Assembly: GCA_964567595.1 (NCBI GenBank)
Contig: CAZMNF010000007.1
Span: 1 to 58,992, forward strand
DNA from: CAZMNF01 sp964567595
GTDB lineage: Bacteria; Bipolaricaulota; Bipolaricaulia; RBG-16-55-9
DNA: 58,992 bases
Direction: 5' to 3'
The translations under genes were made by a program, and so were the position numbers. Under the pieces are notes generated by a model that did not search any database, was not told the DNA's origin, and worked only from the letters and a program-made list of their open reading frames with translations. Of the stretch, positions 41,684-50,048 are shown in pieces (the first letter of the stretch is position 1; every line of letters begins with the position of its first letter).

Positions 41684-42856
41684 TCATTCGTCAGATGCCT
41701 CCGCTGACGCCTCGGACAGGCTCTTGATGTATTCGACGAGATCCTGGAGTTCCTCGTCGCTGATCTGGGATTCGTCGTAGGGCTGCATGATGTTGGCTTG
41801 GTAGCCTTCGTGGATCTGGGCGTTCGGATTGCGGACGGAGTTCCGGAGGTACGCCTCATCGGCCGTGACGGTCTCGCCACTGGCTAAGGGCACCTCGCTG
41901 CCGTGCAGGCCCTGCCAAGTTGGGCCCGTCATTGACGAGCCGTCGGTGCTGTGACAGCCCAAACAGCCGTTGGTCTGGGCAATCATCTGGCCGCGCTCGA
42001 TGGCCGTCTGTGGCTCGTCCTCGGCCGTCTCGCCCTCCGTGGCGGACTCCTCATCGGTCGCTTCACCCGAGGAACGCCCGGCCAGTGTCGGCTGGCCGGC
42101 CAGCCACTGCTCGAACGCCGCCCGGTCCTCGACAACGACCTCGCCCGTCATGGTGTAGTGCGCGCGGCCGCAGTACTCGGCACAGAGCAGGTCGTAAGTC
42201 CCCGCTTCGGTCGGCGTAAACCAAGTATTGGTGAGCATGCCGGGGACCGCGTCCATCTTGACGCGGAAGTTGGGCACGTAGAAGCTGTGCAGCACGTCCT
42301 TGGAGCGGATCTGCAAGTTGATCGGGACGCCGACGGGCAGATGAACCGAGGACCCGCGCACCAACACGTCGTCGTCGCCGGCCGGATCGTCCGGATCAAT
42401 TCCGTAGGGATTCTGTGGCCCAATCAGCTCGGGATTCGTCGCGCCGAGTTCGCCGTCCTCGCCGGCAAACCGGTAGTCCCAGCCCCACTGATAGCCGATG
42501 ACCTCCATGTTCATGGCGTCGGAGGGGGCGCTGATCAGGTCCTCGTAGACGAACATGCCGGGCGCCAACAGCACGATGATGCCGAGGGCGGTGATCCCGG
42601 CGAGCGTCTTTTCGAGACGGGGCTTTTCCGGCATGTACTCCGCTTCGCTCTGTTGGCGGTGGCGATAACGGACGATGACGTAAGCCAAAAAGAGGTTGAC
42701 CACGACGAAGGCGATTCCCGTCACAATAAACGTGACATTGGTGGAGAGGTCGATGGCTCCCCAGTTGGAGGCCAACGGCGTGAAGGTCCATGGGCTGAGG
42801 AAGGTGAACGCGACGGAGGCGATCACGATGAGGACGATCGTCAGGGCAATGATCAT
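41684..42856 (-). CDS. ctaC: Cytochrome c oxidase subunit II fused to cytochrome c
   Basis: 390 residues. Helices lie at about 2-22, 38-62 and 80-102. The cupredoxin domain has VLHSFYVPNFRVKMDAVPGM and the CuA site CAEYCGRAHYTM near 221-232. An acidic linker (about 265-285) leads to a C-terminal cytochrome c with CLGCHS near 297 and Met in ANIMQPYDESQ. This is the caa3 arrangement, with electrons passing from the fused heme to CuA. The cytochrome domain is closely similar to the separate lipoprotein at 37045. The C-terminal hydrophobic start near 80 is an extra helix compared with two in most subunit II proteins. Confidence 0.95.
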   Translation of the reverse strand: MIIALTIVLIVIASVAFTFLSPWTFTPLASNWGAIDLSTNVTFIVTGIAFVVVNLFLAYVIVRYRHRQQSEAEYMPEKPRLEKTLAGITALGIIVLLAPGMFVYEDLISAPSDAMNMEVIGYQWGWDYRFAGEDGELGATNPELIGPQNPYGIDPDDPAGDDDVLVRGSSVHLPVGVPINLQIRSKDVLHSFYVPNFRVKMDAVPGMLTNTWFTPTEAGTYDLLCAEYCGRAHYTMTGEVVVEDRAAFEQWLAGQPTLAGRSSGEATDEESATEGETAEDEPQTAIERGQMIAQTNGCLGCHSTDGSSMTGPTWQGLHGSEVPLASGETVTADEAYLRNSVRNPNAQIHEGYQANIMQPYDESQISDEELQDLVEYIKSLSEASAEASDE

Positions 42857-42894
42857 CTAACTTCCGCTCCTTCGCAGAGGTCGGCGCATGCAAC

Positions 42895-42947
42895 GATTCT
42901 CATTACTATTATCAAAATCGGCGCCCCCCCTCAATGACCTAAATCAA
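42895..42947 (-). promoter_or_regulatory. Upstream region of the oxidase operon with Fur-like and Fnr-like sequences
   Basis: On the minus strand, three imperfect GATAAT-type hexamers (GATAAT, AGTAAT, GAGAAT; 42896-42913) lie about 40 bases before ctaC. They could be a -10 region, a Fur box, or both. Further upstream, 42934-42947 reads ATGAC-4-ATCAA on the plus strand, similar to an Fnr/Crp-family half-and-half site. Both are weak matches. Confidence 0.3.
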
Positions 42948-43022
42948 TGTCGCTGGCCGGTGGCTATGGGACAGCGAATCGTTGTTCAGAGACAGCGCTC
43001 GATAACGACGAACGGGGCGGAT

Positions 43023-45497
43023 TCAATCCCCGTGCCCCGATGGGCTCTCGCTCGCTTCGTTGCTTTCGCTCTCCTCCGCTTCGCGAAGCCGTTCGGCGAT
43101 CTCGCCCAGTTCGGCGTCCACTTGCGCGTAGATCGTGCCGTCGTCGAATCGGCCCGCCTCGGCGTTCCAGGTCCCGGCCGTCTGTCCCGTGAGAATCTCA
43201 AGGGCCTCCTCGATGGTTGCCACCGACCAGACGTGGAACTGCCCCGCTTCCACGGCTTCCCGGACGTCGGCGGCGAGCATGAGATGGCCCACGTTGGCCT
43301 CGGGAACCACGACGCCCTGCTGGCCCGTGAGCCCCTGGACCTTGCAGAGTTTGTAGAACCCTTCGATCTTCTCGTTGACCCCGCCGATCGGCTGGATCTG
43401 GCCCTTCTGGTTGACCGAGCCCGTGATGGCGATCCCCTGACGGATGGGGACGCCCGCGAGCTCGGAAACGAGCGCGATGAGCTCGGCGGCCGAGGCGCTA
43501 TCCCCGTCGATCATTCCGTAGCTCTGCTCGAACGTCAGGCTGGCGGAGAGCGAGAGCGGCCGCTCCCGGGCGAACTGATCGCCGAGCCAGCTCTTGAGGA
43601 TCAGCAGGCCTTTGGTGTGGATTTTGCCGGAGAGGTCTGCCTCACGCTCGATGTCGGTCACGCCGTCCCTGCCGGTGTGGACGGTCGCCGTGATGCGCGT
43701 TGGCCGCCCGAACTGATGATCGCCCGTGCTCAACACGCTCAGCCCGTTGATCTGCCCCGTGGTGGTGCCCTCGGTGTCGACGAAGATCTCGCCGCGGGCG
43801 ATCATCTCGCGCAGCTTGTCTTCAAGCAGGTTGTGACGGAAGTCGCGGGCCTCGATGGCGGATTGGACGTGATCGCGGGTGATGATCTCGTCCTCGGCCT
43901 CGCGCGCGCGGAAGCTTGCCTCGTCGACAATCGTCATGAGGTCGCTGAAGCACGCGGAGAGCTTGCTCTGATCGTCGGCGCACTCGCTGGCGTACTCCAC
44001 CAGCCTCGACGTGCCGGTCGGATCAAAGGGCAGCAGGTACGGATCCTCGTCACAACGGGCGCGCAGGAACCGAGCAAACTGGCGCTCGGCCTCGTCGGTG
44101 CGATCCATGTCGTTGTCGAACTCGCTCTTGATCGAGAACAGCTTGCGGAAGTCCTCGTCGTAGGCTTGGAGCAAGTCGTAGATGTAGCGGTTGCCGATGA
44201 TGACGAACTTGACGTCGAGCGGCAGCGCCTCCGGCTTGAGGCCCTCGGCGGCGCCGTAGCCGAGCATGTTGGCCACATCTTCGATTTCGATCTCCTTACG
44301 GCGCAACGCGACTTTGATCGCGTGCCAACTCATGGGCGAACGGAGCAGATTCTCCGCGTTCAGGATCAGATACCCCCCGTTCGCCTCGTGGATCGATCCG
44401 GGCCGGATCATCATGAAGTCGGTCGTGACCGCGCCCATCTGCATGCGGCGCTCCACCCGGCCGAACAGATTGGGATACGTGGCGTTCTCCTGGATGACGA
44501 CCGGTGCGCCGTGGGTCTCGCTATGGTCGACGACCACGTTGACGTCGTACTTGCGGAAGGGATCGTCCTGTTGGGCAGCGCCGCCACCGCCCATCATCTG
44601 TTGGACCATTTGGGGCATGTTCCCCTGGCCTCCGCCGCTTCCTCCTTGGTTGAGGAAGATGTCGACGTTGTGGATCAGGTCTTCCAGAACCTCGTCGAGG
44701 TACGCCATCGTCCGGTCGTTGGCGCCGTAGCGCTCCTTCAGGTTCTGAATGCGCGGTGTAATCACGAACGAGGCCACCTCGCGGTTGAGCTCGTCGACGG
44801 CTTCGGCGCGCTCCTCAGCGACCTTGCTGGCCTGGCGCATGTCGCGCTGGATAATCTCCTGGAGTTCCTCCTGGCGCTCGCGCAGCTCGCGCTGGGTCTG
44901 TTCATCGAGCTCTTGGAACTGCTCGCGCGTCATCGGCTCGCTGTCCTCGTTGAGCGGGATCGTCTGGATGCCGATCTGGGTCTGCTGCAGTTGGAAGCCG
45001 CGCGACGCCGCCTCTTGTTGCCAGCGCTCGTACATCGCCTGTTCGCGCTCCTTGTACTGCTCGTCGACCTGCTCGCGCCGCTCTTGATACTCGTCGCTCT
45101 CGAACGCCTTCGGCAGGTCGTCCTTGAGGCTGTCAATCAGTCGCTCCATGTCGGCCTTCAGCTGACGGCCTTGCCCCGCGGGCAGCGGCAGATAACGCGG
45201 CCGGTAGGGATCGGCAAAGTTGTGGACGTAGCAGATGTCAGGCGGCTGCTCTTGATCGGCGCTCACGTCCTCGACGAAGCGCTGCACGGCGGATAGTTTC
45301 CCGGTGCCCGGGTCGCCGGCGACGAAGATGTTGTAGCGGTTGCGGGCGTTCTTCAGCTTCAACCCCGTCTCGAGCGCCCTGACGGCTCGCTCCTGGCCGA
45401 TGACGCCGCTGAGCGGCTCGACGTCCTGGGTCGTCTCGAACTGAAAGACGCTGGGATCGCACGGCTGATACAGCTGATCGCTCGACAGTTCAGGCAT
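43023..45497 (-). CDS. Lon-family ATP-dependent protease (AAA_32/LonB-like)
   Basis: 824 residues. Walker A is VAGDPGTGKLSAV near 60. A long coiled, Glu/Gln/Arg-rich insertion lies about 130-270, typical of the AAA_32 Lon-like subfamily. The S16 protease domain has the catalytic Ser in DGDSASAAELIAL near 665 and Lys in GGVNEKIEGFYKLC near 710. It lacks the N-terminal substrate domain of classical Lon. A Gly/Met/Gln-rich stretch (GGSGGGQGNMPQMVQQMMGGGG, shown here only by its ends GGSGGGQG and QQMMGGGG) lies near 285-305. It follows its own promoter and a structured leader. Confidence 0.9.
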   Translation of the reverse strand: MPELSSDQLYQPCDPSVFQFETTQDVEPLSGVIGQERAVRALETGLKLKNARNRYNIFVAGDPGTGKLSAVQRFVEDVSADQEQPPDICYVHNFADPYRPRYLPLPAGQGRQLKADMERLIDSLKDDLPKAFESDEYQERREQVDEQYKEREQAMYERWQQEAASRGFQLQQTQIGIQTIPLNEDSEPMTREQFQELDEQTQRELRERQEELQEIIQRDMRQASKVAEERAEAVDELNREVASFVITPRIQNLKERYGANDRTMAYLDEVLEDLIHNVDIFLNQGGSGGGQGNMPQMVQQMMGGGGAAQQDDPFRKYDVNVVVDHSETHGAPVVIQENATYPNLFGRVERRMQMGAVTTDFMMIRPGSIHEANGGYLILNAENLLRSPMSWHAIKVALRRKEIEIEDVANMLGYGAAEGLKPEALPLDVKFVIIGNRYIYDLLQAYDEDFRKLFSIKSEFDNDMDRTDEAERQFARFLRARCDEDPYLLPFDPTGTSRLVEYASECADDQSKLSACFSDLMTIVDEASFRAREAEDEIITRDHVQSAIEARDFRHNLLEDKLREMIARGEIFVDTEGTTTGQINGLSVLSTGDHQFGRPTRITATVHTGRDGVTDIEREADLSGKIHTKGLLILKSWLGDQFARERPLSLSASLTFEQSYGMIDGDSASAAELIALVSELAGVPIRQGIAITGSVNQKGQIQPIGGVNEKIEGFYKLCKVQGLTGQQGVVVPEANVGHLMLAADVREAVEAGQFHVWSVATIEEALEILTGQTAGTWNAEAGRFDDGTIYAQVDAELGEIAERLREAEESESNEASESPSGHGD

Positions 45498-45498
45498 G

Positions 45499-45558
45499 CC
45501 GACGCCTCCCTGGCTGACCCCTTGATCGAATAGACCGACGCGCGTCGGATCCCGACGC
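45499..45558 (-). promoter_or_regulatory. Leader of the Lon-like gene with mutually exclusive hairpins
   Basis: In the transcript direction GCGTCGG occurs three times (45558-45552, 45541-45535 and 45505-45499) and its complement CCGACGC once (45548-45542). The complement can pair with the first copy (3-base loop), the second (adjacent, about 5 bp), or the third, which directly follows the GGGAGG ribosome site and ends one base before the ATG. Pairing with the third copy would hinder translation initiation. This is a structural prediction by eye. Confidence 0.45.
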
Positions 45559-45570
45559 CACTCAGGGGCG

Positions 45571-45612
45571 ATAGATCAATCTATTCTAGACAAGCCGTCT
45601 CGAGCCGAGCAA
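45571..45612 (-). promoter_or_regulatory. Promoter of the Lon-like gene with overlapping palindrome
   Basis: Minus-strand TTGCTC (45612-45607), 18 bases and TAGAAT (45588-45583). A 6-2-6 palindrome (ATAGAT, CA, ATCTAT; 45571-45584) overlaps the -10 end and the expected start site. No CIRCE element is present. Confidence 0.5.
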
Positions 45613-45629
45613 GCGAGCCGGAAGTGGCG

Positions 45630-48572
45630 TCAGGGCTCCGCGCGCGTGTCGATGTGGACGACGTTGCCGCAGACGATCGCGTCGTTGCCCGAGGGCACGC
45701 GATACGTGCGCGAGTCGCCATCGATCGGGGTCAGGCGGACGCGAGCGACGTCGTCGCTCGCGTTGCGATAGGTGACGCAGGCTTCGCCGACGACGCGCCG
45801 CCAGGCTTCGGGCGGCTCGAACGTGATCCGCTCGAACTGCACCACGACCAGCTCCGTCGGGCCCTGAACGCGGACGATCACGGGCACCGTGACGGCATCG
45901 ACGGCCGAGAGATCCGGCTCGACGCGAATCGCGCCCCGATGCGTGCCCGGTTGCAGCTCCTCGGCGTCGATCGAGACCTTCAACTCGGAAGTGCCGGACC
46001 CGCTCGAGACGTTGACGTTGATCCACGGCGCTTGCGGTTCGACGCTCCAGCGCAGGGTCCCGCTGCCGGCGTTGCGGATCTGCAGCGTCTGGCTCTGGGG
46101 AGATTCGCCGAGCGAGGTCTCGAAGCGGAGCCGATCGGGCTCGACGCTGATCTCCGGCCCCTGAACGTCAAGGACGACGTCGATACGGAACGGGCTGTTG
46201 GTCGCGGCCTCCGCCTCCAGGACGATCTGCGCTTCATGGCGCCCCGGGGCGAGCCCGCGCACGGTCAGCAACACGCGGATTTCGGACGGCGTTGATCCCG
46301 AGGTGGGGTTGACCGTGAGCCACGAGCTCGTCGTCCGAGCCGTCCAGTCAAGCGAGCCGTCGCCACGGTTGGCGATCGAGATATCTCGGATGGGCGCGCC
46401 CCGATCGCCCACATTGGCCTCGTAGGTTAGTCGATCCTCCGAGACGTCAAAGCTCGGCCGCCCGGTCACCACGAGGCTTGCGCGCCCGCTCGTGGCCTCT
46501 TGGCCCTCGCCGATTACGCGGAATGAGCGCGGGCCAAGCTCAGCCGACCTCGCCACGGAGATTGTGATGGGCAACTCGTTGGCGGTGGCGCCGTCGCGGA
46601 TCGACGCCGTCACGCCATCGCCCTCGAAGGCCACCTCCGAGGCGCTCCTCAGCCCAGTGCCATGGATGGTGGCGTCGATCTCTTGGCCCACGGCAGCTCG
46701 GCCGGGGCTGATGCTTGTCACATTCAGCTCTGATGGATCCAAGGGCAGCGGCCCCATGGAGAGGCCGCCGGCTCCGTAGAGGTTGTCCGCGCCGGGCGCG
46801 CCGAGGTCCTCGGCCCGACGCTTGAGGGCGTCCATGATCTCGTTGGGGGACCCGTCAGGCATTGCCTGCTGCAGAAGCGCTGCGGCGCCGGCGGCATGTG
46901 GGCTCGCCGCGCTCGTGCCCGTAAAGCCCACATTCTGATTGTCGCCCGTCGCGACCCAAGCCCCGAACGCCGTCGTCGAGACGTGGGTCGGCGCGGCCAC
47001 GTCCGGCTTGGTGCGTCCGTCTTTGGTGGGGCCCCGACTGGAGTAGGACAGCAGCGACCCCTCCGGGCAGAGCTCGCCGCAGGCTTCGGGGTCGTGGTGC
47101 TGAGCACCAACCGTCAGGGCGGTCGGGGAGATGGAGGGTTCGAGGATGCTGACGCTGCCGTCGGGGGTGAGATAGTCGAAGTCGCCATCAACGCAGCCTT
47201 CGCAGGACTGGATCAACATGTCCAGTGGCACGTCGGGGGCCTCGGGATCCGTTTTGTTGATGACGACCTGGAACGTTTTCGTCTCGCCGACTTGATCGGC
47301 ATCGAAGCGGAAGACGTTGAAGGCGGACCGGATGGGAATGCCGGGCCGCCAAGTCCAGCTGCCGCGGACGGGGTCGGCCGCCTCGTCCTCCGGGATGATG
47401 CGGACATCGTAAGCACGATCGGCGCCGGTGCAGGGCGCATCCCAGCTCAACGTGAAGTTCAGGATAGCGGCGGCTACGTCCTGCCCGTTTGCTCGGGCTT
47501 CGACCAGTTCGGCATCCACGGTGAAGGTGTTGTCCCCGGCCGTGAAGTTATGCCGGCCGTCGTCATCGGGGTCGTTGTACGTCCCTTGCCAGTGGGCATT
47601 GCCCTCGTTGCCGGCCGAGGAAGCCCACGTGATCCCCGCATCGCGCGCCTTCTGGATGACGGGCTCGAAAATGCCGCCGCCCTTGCGGAAGCAGCCGGAC
47701 GTGAAGCCGAGCGACGTGTTAATGACGTCGACGTCCTGCTCGATCATCCAGTCGACGCTCCGTTCGAACTGGACGTCCGTCTGGAAGTTGCTCAAGGACA
47801 GCTCCGATCGCGGCGCGACGTCGTGAACGATCTCGGCCGTCCCTAAGCCGTGATACTGGCTGACCTCGGGACAATTGGAGCATGCGATGTCCTCGTTCGG
47901 GCGGAACGACCGCGTGGAGACGCTCGGCTCGGCCGGCAACTCGCTTCCCAGTCGCTCGGCGTAGCCCTTAAAGCCGGTGTCGATAACGCCCACACGGACG
48001 CCTTGGCCGTTCAGGCCGATCTCGTGCCACGGGGCAGTGCCGATGGCGTCGAGCCCCTCACTGCGGAACTCGTCCTCGGCATCATTCGCTTGAGCGGTAA
48101 GTTCGGGATCGCGGGGCACGGGCGACATGGGGAAGCGGATAAAGCGCACGTCGCGCTCCTTCGCCAGCTCGGCGATTGTCGACGACGCCAGACGGGCCTG
48201 GATGCGCGAGCGGGCAACGCCCTCGACTTGGCCTCCGCGGTCTGTGATTTGCGAGCGGATTTCGGACACGGCGTCATCGTTACGGACGTCGATCACCACA
48301 CGGAAGCCCTCCGATGTGAGAGCGTCCGTCATGGCAAACGCCCGATGCACGGACGGGTGGAGCACAAGATCGAGGCTCGGTTCAGGGCCCGCCTCGCTCA
48401 TCAGGCGTTCCAGCGAGTTCTGTATCTTGCTCGCCGAGGAGCTCCTGTCGGCTTGTTCAGCCTGCCTTGATGGTTCCGACGAAAGCCCGTCGGCTAGCAA
48501 TGGGTGGGCTCCCACCAGGGAACAGACACTGAGGGCAACGAGGCCGACCGCGATCCTGCAATGACGCCGCAT
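45630..48572 (-). CDS. Secreted subtilase (S8) with TIG-like and two BACON-like repeats
   Basis: 980 residues: signal peptide (about 1-27), an I9-like prodomain (about 60-150) and an S8 catalytic domain. The latter has Asp in VGVIDTGF (about 194), a candidate His in YHGLGTAEIVHDVAP (about 239), oxyanion Asn in SSAGNEGNAHW and Ser in FTGTSAASPHAAGAA (about 552). The His motif departs from the usual HGTxVA. After the protease come a TIG/IPT-like domain (about 615-700) and two similar 100-residue repeats (706-805 and 808-905). Each has the pattern L.YE/RFE...S.L..W.V...WL.V.P.SG of BACON-type modules, which often bind glycans or mucins. It is an extracellular protease. Confidence 0.88.
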   Translation of the reverse strand: MRRHCRIAVGLVALSVCSLVGAHPLLADGLSSEPSRQAEQADRSSSASKIQNSLERLMSEAGPEPSLDLVLHPSVHRAFAMTDALTSEGFRVVIDVRNDDAVSEIRSQITDRGGQVEGVARSRIQARLASSTIAELAKERDVRFIRFPMSPVPRDPELTAQANDAEDEFRSEGLDAIGTAPWHEIGLNGQGVRVGVIDTGFKGYAERLGSELPAEPSVSTRSFRPNEDIACSNCPEVSQYHGLGTAEIVHDVAPRSELSLSNFQTDVQFERSVDWMIEQDVDVINTSLGFTSGCFRKGGGIFEPVIQKARDAGITWASSAGNEGNAHWQGTYNDPDDDGRHNFTAGDNTFTVDAELVEARANGQDVAAAILNFTLSWDAPCTGADRAYDVRIIPEDEAADPVRGSWTWRPGIPIRSAFNVFRFDADQVGETKTFQVVINKTDPEAPDVPLDMLIQSCEGCVDGDFDYLTPDGSVSILEPSISPTALTVGAQHHDPEACGELCPEGSLLSYSSRGPTKDGRTKPDVAAPTHVSTTAFGAWVATGDNQNVGFTGTSAASPHAAGAAALLQQAMPDGSPNEIMDALKRRAEDLGAPGADNLYGAGGLSMGPLPLDPSELNVTSISPGRAAVGQEIDATIHGTGLRSASEVAFEGDGVTASIRDGATANELPITISVARSAELGPRSFRVIGEGQEATSGRASLVVTGRPSFDVSEDRLTYEANVGDRGAPIRDISIANRGDGSLDWTARTTSSWLTVNPTSGSTPSEIRVLLTVRGLAPGRHEAQIVLEAEAATNSPFRIDVVLDVQGPEISVEPDRLRFETSLGESPQSQTLQIRNAGSGTLRWSVEPQAPWINVNVSSGSGTSELKVSIDAEELQPGTHRGAIRVEPDLSAVDAVTVPVIVRVQGPTELVVVQFERITFEPPEAWRRVVGEACVTYRNASDDVARVRLTPIDGDSRTYRVPSGNDAIVCGNVVHIDTRAEP

Positions 48573-48694
48573 CCGTCACGCCTCCTGTTGGTTGTGCGTC
48601 GATGTTGGTTTCGCCAAGCATAGCAACGACACCGGGAGGCTTGCCAGATCGCGGCTTTGGCCCGTTGGCCAGTGGGATAACGGATCGGAATCCA
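48573..48694. other. Gap upstream of the subtilase
   Basis: Holds the AGGAGGCGTGACGG ribosome site of the subtilase on the minus strand. No clear promoter pair, repeat or RNA gene is seen. An ATG at 48602 in frame with the small gene at 48695 is present, but the intervening codons (ATA, AGG, CCA) are unlike local coding sequence. Confidence 0.4.
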
Positions 48695-48865
48695 ATGGGA
48701 CCGACAGCCCGTTCGAGGCGCGAAGAGGGGACCGACGACTCCGGTAATGGCATCGACGATGAGCCCGTCAACCGCTACCCGTGGTTTCTGCCGCAGGGCG
48801 GTGAGATGGTTCGCCAGGAGACGATCATCTACGCCAAGCGCCTTTCGCGCTATGTGGGGCCTTGA
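48695..48865 (+). CDS. Possible 56-residue protein, unknown
   Basis: A short frame whose second half (EPVNRYPWFLPQGGEMVRQ and TIIYAKRLSRYVGP) has plausible composition and GC-rich third positions. The ribosome site is weak, and the true start may lie at 48602. It ends 50 bases before the cysteine hydrolase on the same strand. No family recognised. Confidence 0.33.
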   Translation: MGPTARSRREEGTDDSGNGIDDEPVNRYPWFLPQGGEMVRQETIIYAKRLSRYVGP

Positions 48866-48915
48866 CCGTGGCTGTGCCCAACACCTAACCTTAGCCGGTT
48901 GCAGGGGGGATTGTT

Positions 48916-49950
48916 ATGTCAACAGCCGAGTTGCCGATGCCTGCGCACTTCGATCCGGCCAGCGTCGAGCGCATCTGGCGCGTGCCGTACGCGCAACGCG
49001 CGGAGGAGGCCGAGGCGTGGGCCCGCGAGCACGCCATCGCGCCCGCGCACCGCGACGGGTTCAAGCTCGCGCTCCTGCTCGTCGACGTACAGAACACGTT
49101 CTGCATCCCCGACTTCGAGCTGTTCGTGGCTGGTCGCTCGGGCAACGGGGCGGTCGAGGACAACGCACGCCTCTGTCGATTCATCTATCGCAACCTCCAT
49201 CGGATTACCCACATCACGCCGACGATGGATACGCACCATGCGATGCAGATCTTCCATCCCATCTTCCTGGTTGATGAGCACGGGGACCACCCGACCCCGC
49301 TCACGCTCGTGACCAAGGCCGACGTGGAGCAGGGCCGATGGCAGTTCAATCCGGACGTTGCCCCGAACTTGGGCATCACGCCTGAAGAGGGCCAGCGCCA
49401 CCTGGAGCACTACGTCGACGAGCTGTCGGCCCGGGAGAAGTACGACTTGACGATCTGGCCCTATCACGTCATGCTCGGCGGAATCAGCCATGCGCTCGTG
49501 CCGGCGGTTGAGGAGGCCGTCTTCTTCCACACCATCGCCCGCATGAGTCAGCCCGACCACGAGATCAAGGGGCTCAACCCGCTGACGGAGCACTATTCCG
49601 TGCTCGGGCCGGAAGTGCGCACGGACCATCGCGGCGATCGGATCGCCGCGAAGAACGATCGGTTCATCCAGAAACTCCGCGATTTCGATGCCGTCGCCAT
49701 CGCGGGTCAGGCGAAAAGCCACTGCGTCGCCTGGACCATCGACGATCTGCTCACCGACCTCGCCGAGACCGACCCCTCCCTCGCCCGCAAGGTCTATCTC
49801 TTGGAGGACTGCACCTCGCCCGTGGTCGTGCCCGGCGTCGTCGACTACACCGACGAAGCCGACGCGGCGTTCGAACGGTTCGCCAATGCTGGGATGCACG
49901 TTGTCCAGTCCACGGATCCGATCGAGGACTGGCCCGGTCTCTCGCGCTGA
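48916..49950 (+). CDS. Large isochorismatase/nicotinamidase-fold cysteine hydrolase
   Basis: 344 residues, long for a fold that is usually about 200. Catalytic Asp is in LLLVDVQNTF (about 53), metal-type ligands in MDTHHAMQIFHP (about 98-109) and the nucleophile Cys in AGQAKSHCVAWTIDDL (about 271), with a MLGG segment in between. The layout fits nicotinamidase-like amidases with an N-terminal extension of about 40 residues and an enlarged middle. The substrate is unknown; nicotinamide deamidation (NAD salvage) is possible. GGGGGGATT precedes the ATG. Confidence 0.78.
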   Translation: MSTAELPMPAHFDPASVERIWRVPYAQRAEEAEAWAREHAIAPAHRDGFKLALLLVDVQNTFCIPDFELFVAGRSGNGAVEDNARLCRFIYRNLHRITHITPTMDTHHAMQIFHPIFLVDEHGDHPTPLTLVTKADVEQGRWQFNPDVAPNLGITPEEGQRHLEHYVDELSAREKYDLTIWPYHVMLGGISHALVPAVEEAVFFHTIARMSQPDHEIKGLNPLTEHYSVLGPEVRTDHRGDRIAAKNDRFIQKLRDFDAVAIAGQAKSHCVAWTIDDLLTDLAETDPSLARKVYLLEDCTSPVVVPGVVDYTDEADAAFERFANAGMHVVQSTDPIEDWPGLSR

Positions 49951-49980
49951 CCCCTCCCCTGGGTCCGAGCCCGCCCACTG

Positions 49981-50010
49981 TTGACCTCGATCGTTCCCAT
50001 CAGCTACACC
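49981..50010 (+). promoter_or_regulatory. Possible promoter for type II GAPDH
   Basis: TTGACC (49981-49986), 18 bases, TACACC (50005-50010), 39 bases before the start. It resembles the TTGCCG/TACACT pair before the beta-propeller gene. Confidence 0.4.
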
Positions 50011-50048
50011 TGAGGTATTCATCTCGACGATCAACAAGGGGGCCATCG

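Noticed and set aside
42888..45296. 802-codon plus-strand open frame opposite the Lon-like gene
   Set aside because: The minus-strand protein has all Lon motifs. The plus-strand translation is a Val/Leu/Asp-rich shadow.
45498..45629. CIRCE heat-shock element before the Lon-like gene
   Set aside because: The TTAGCACTC...GAGTGCTAA pattern is absent. The repeats present have other sequences.
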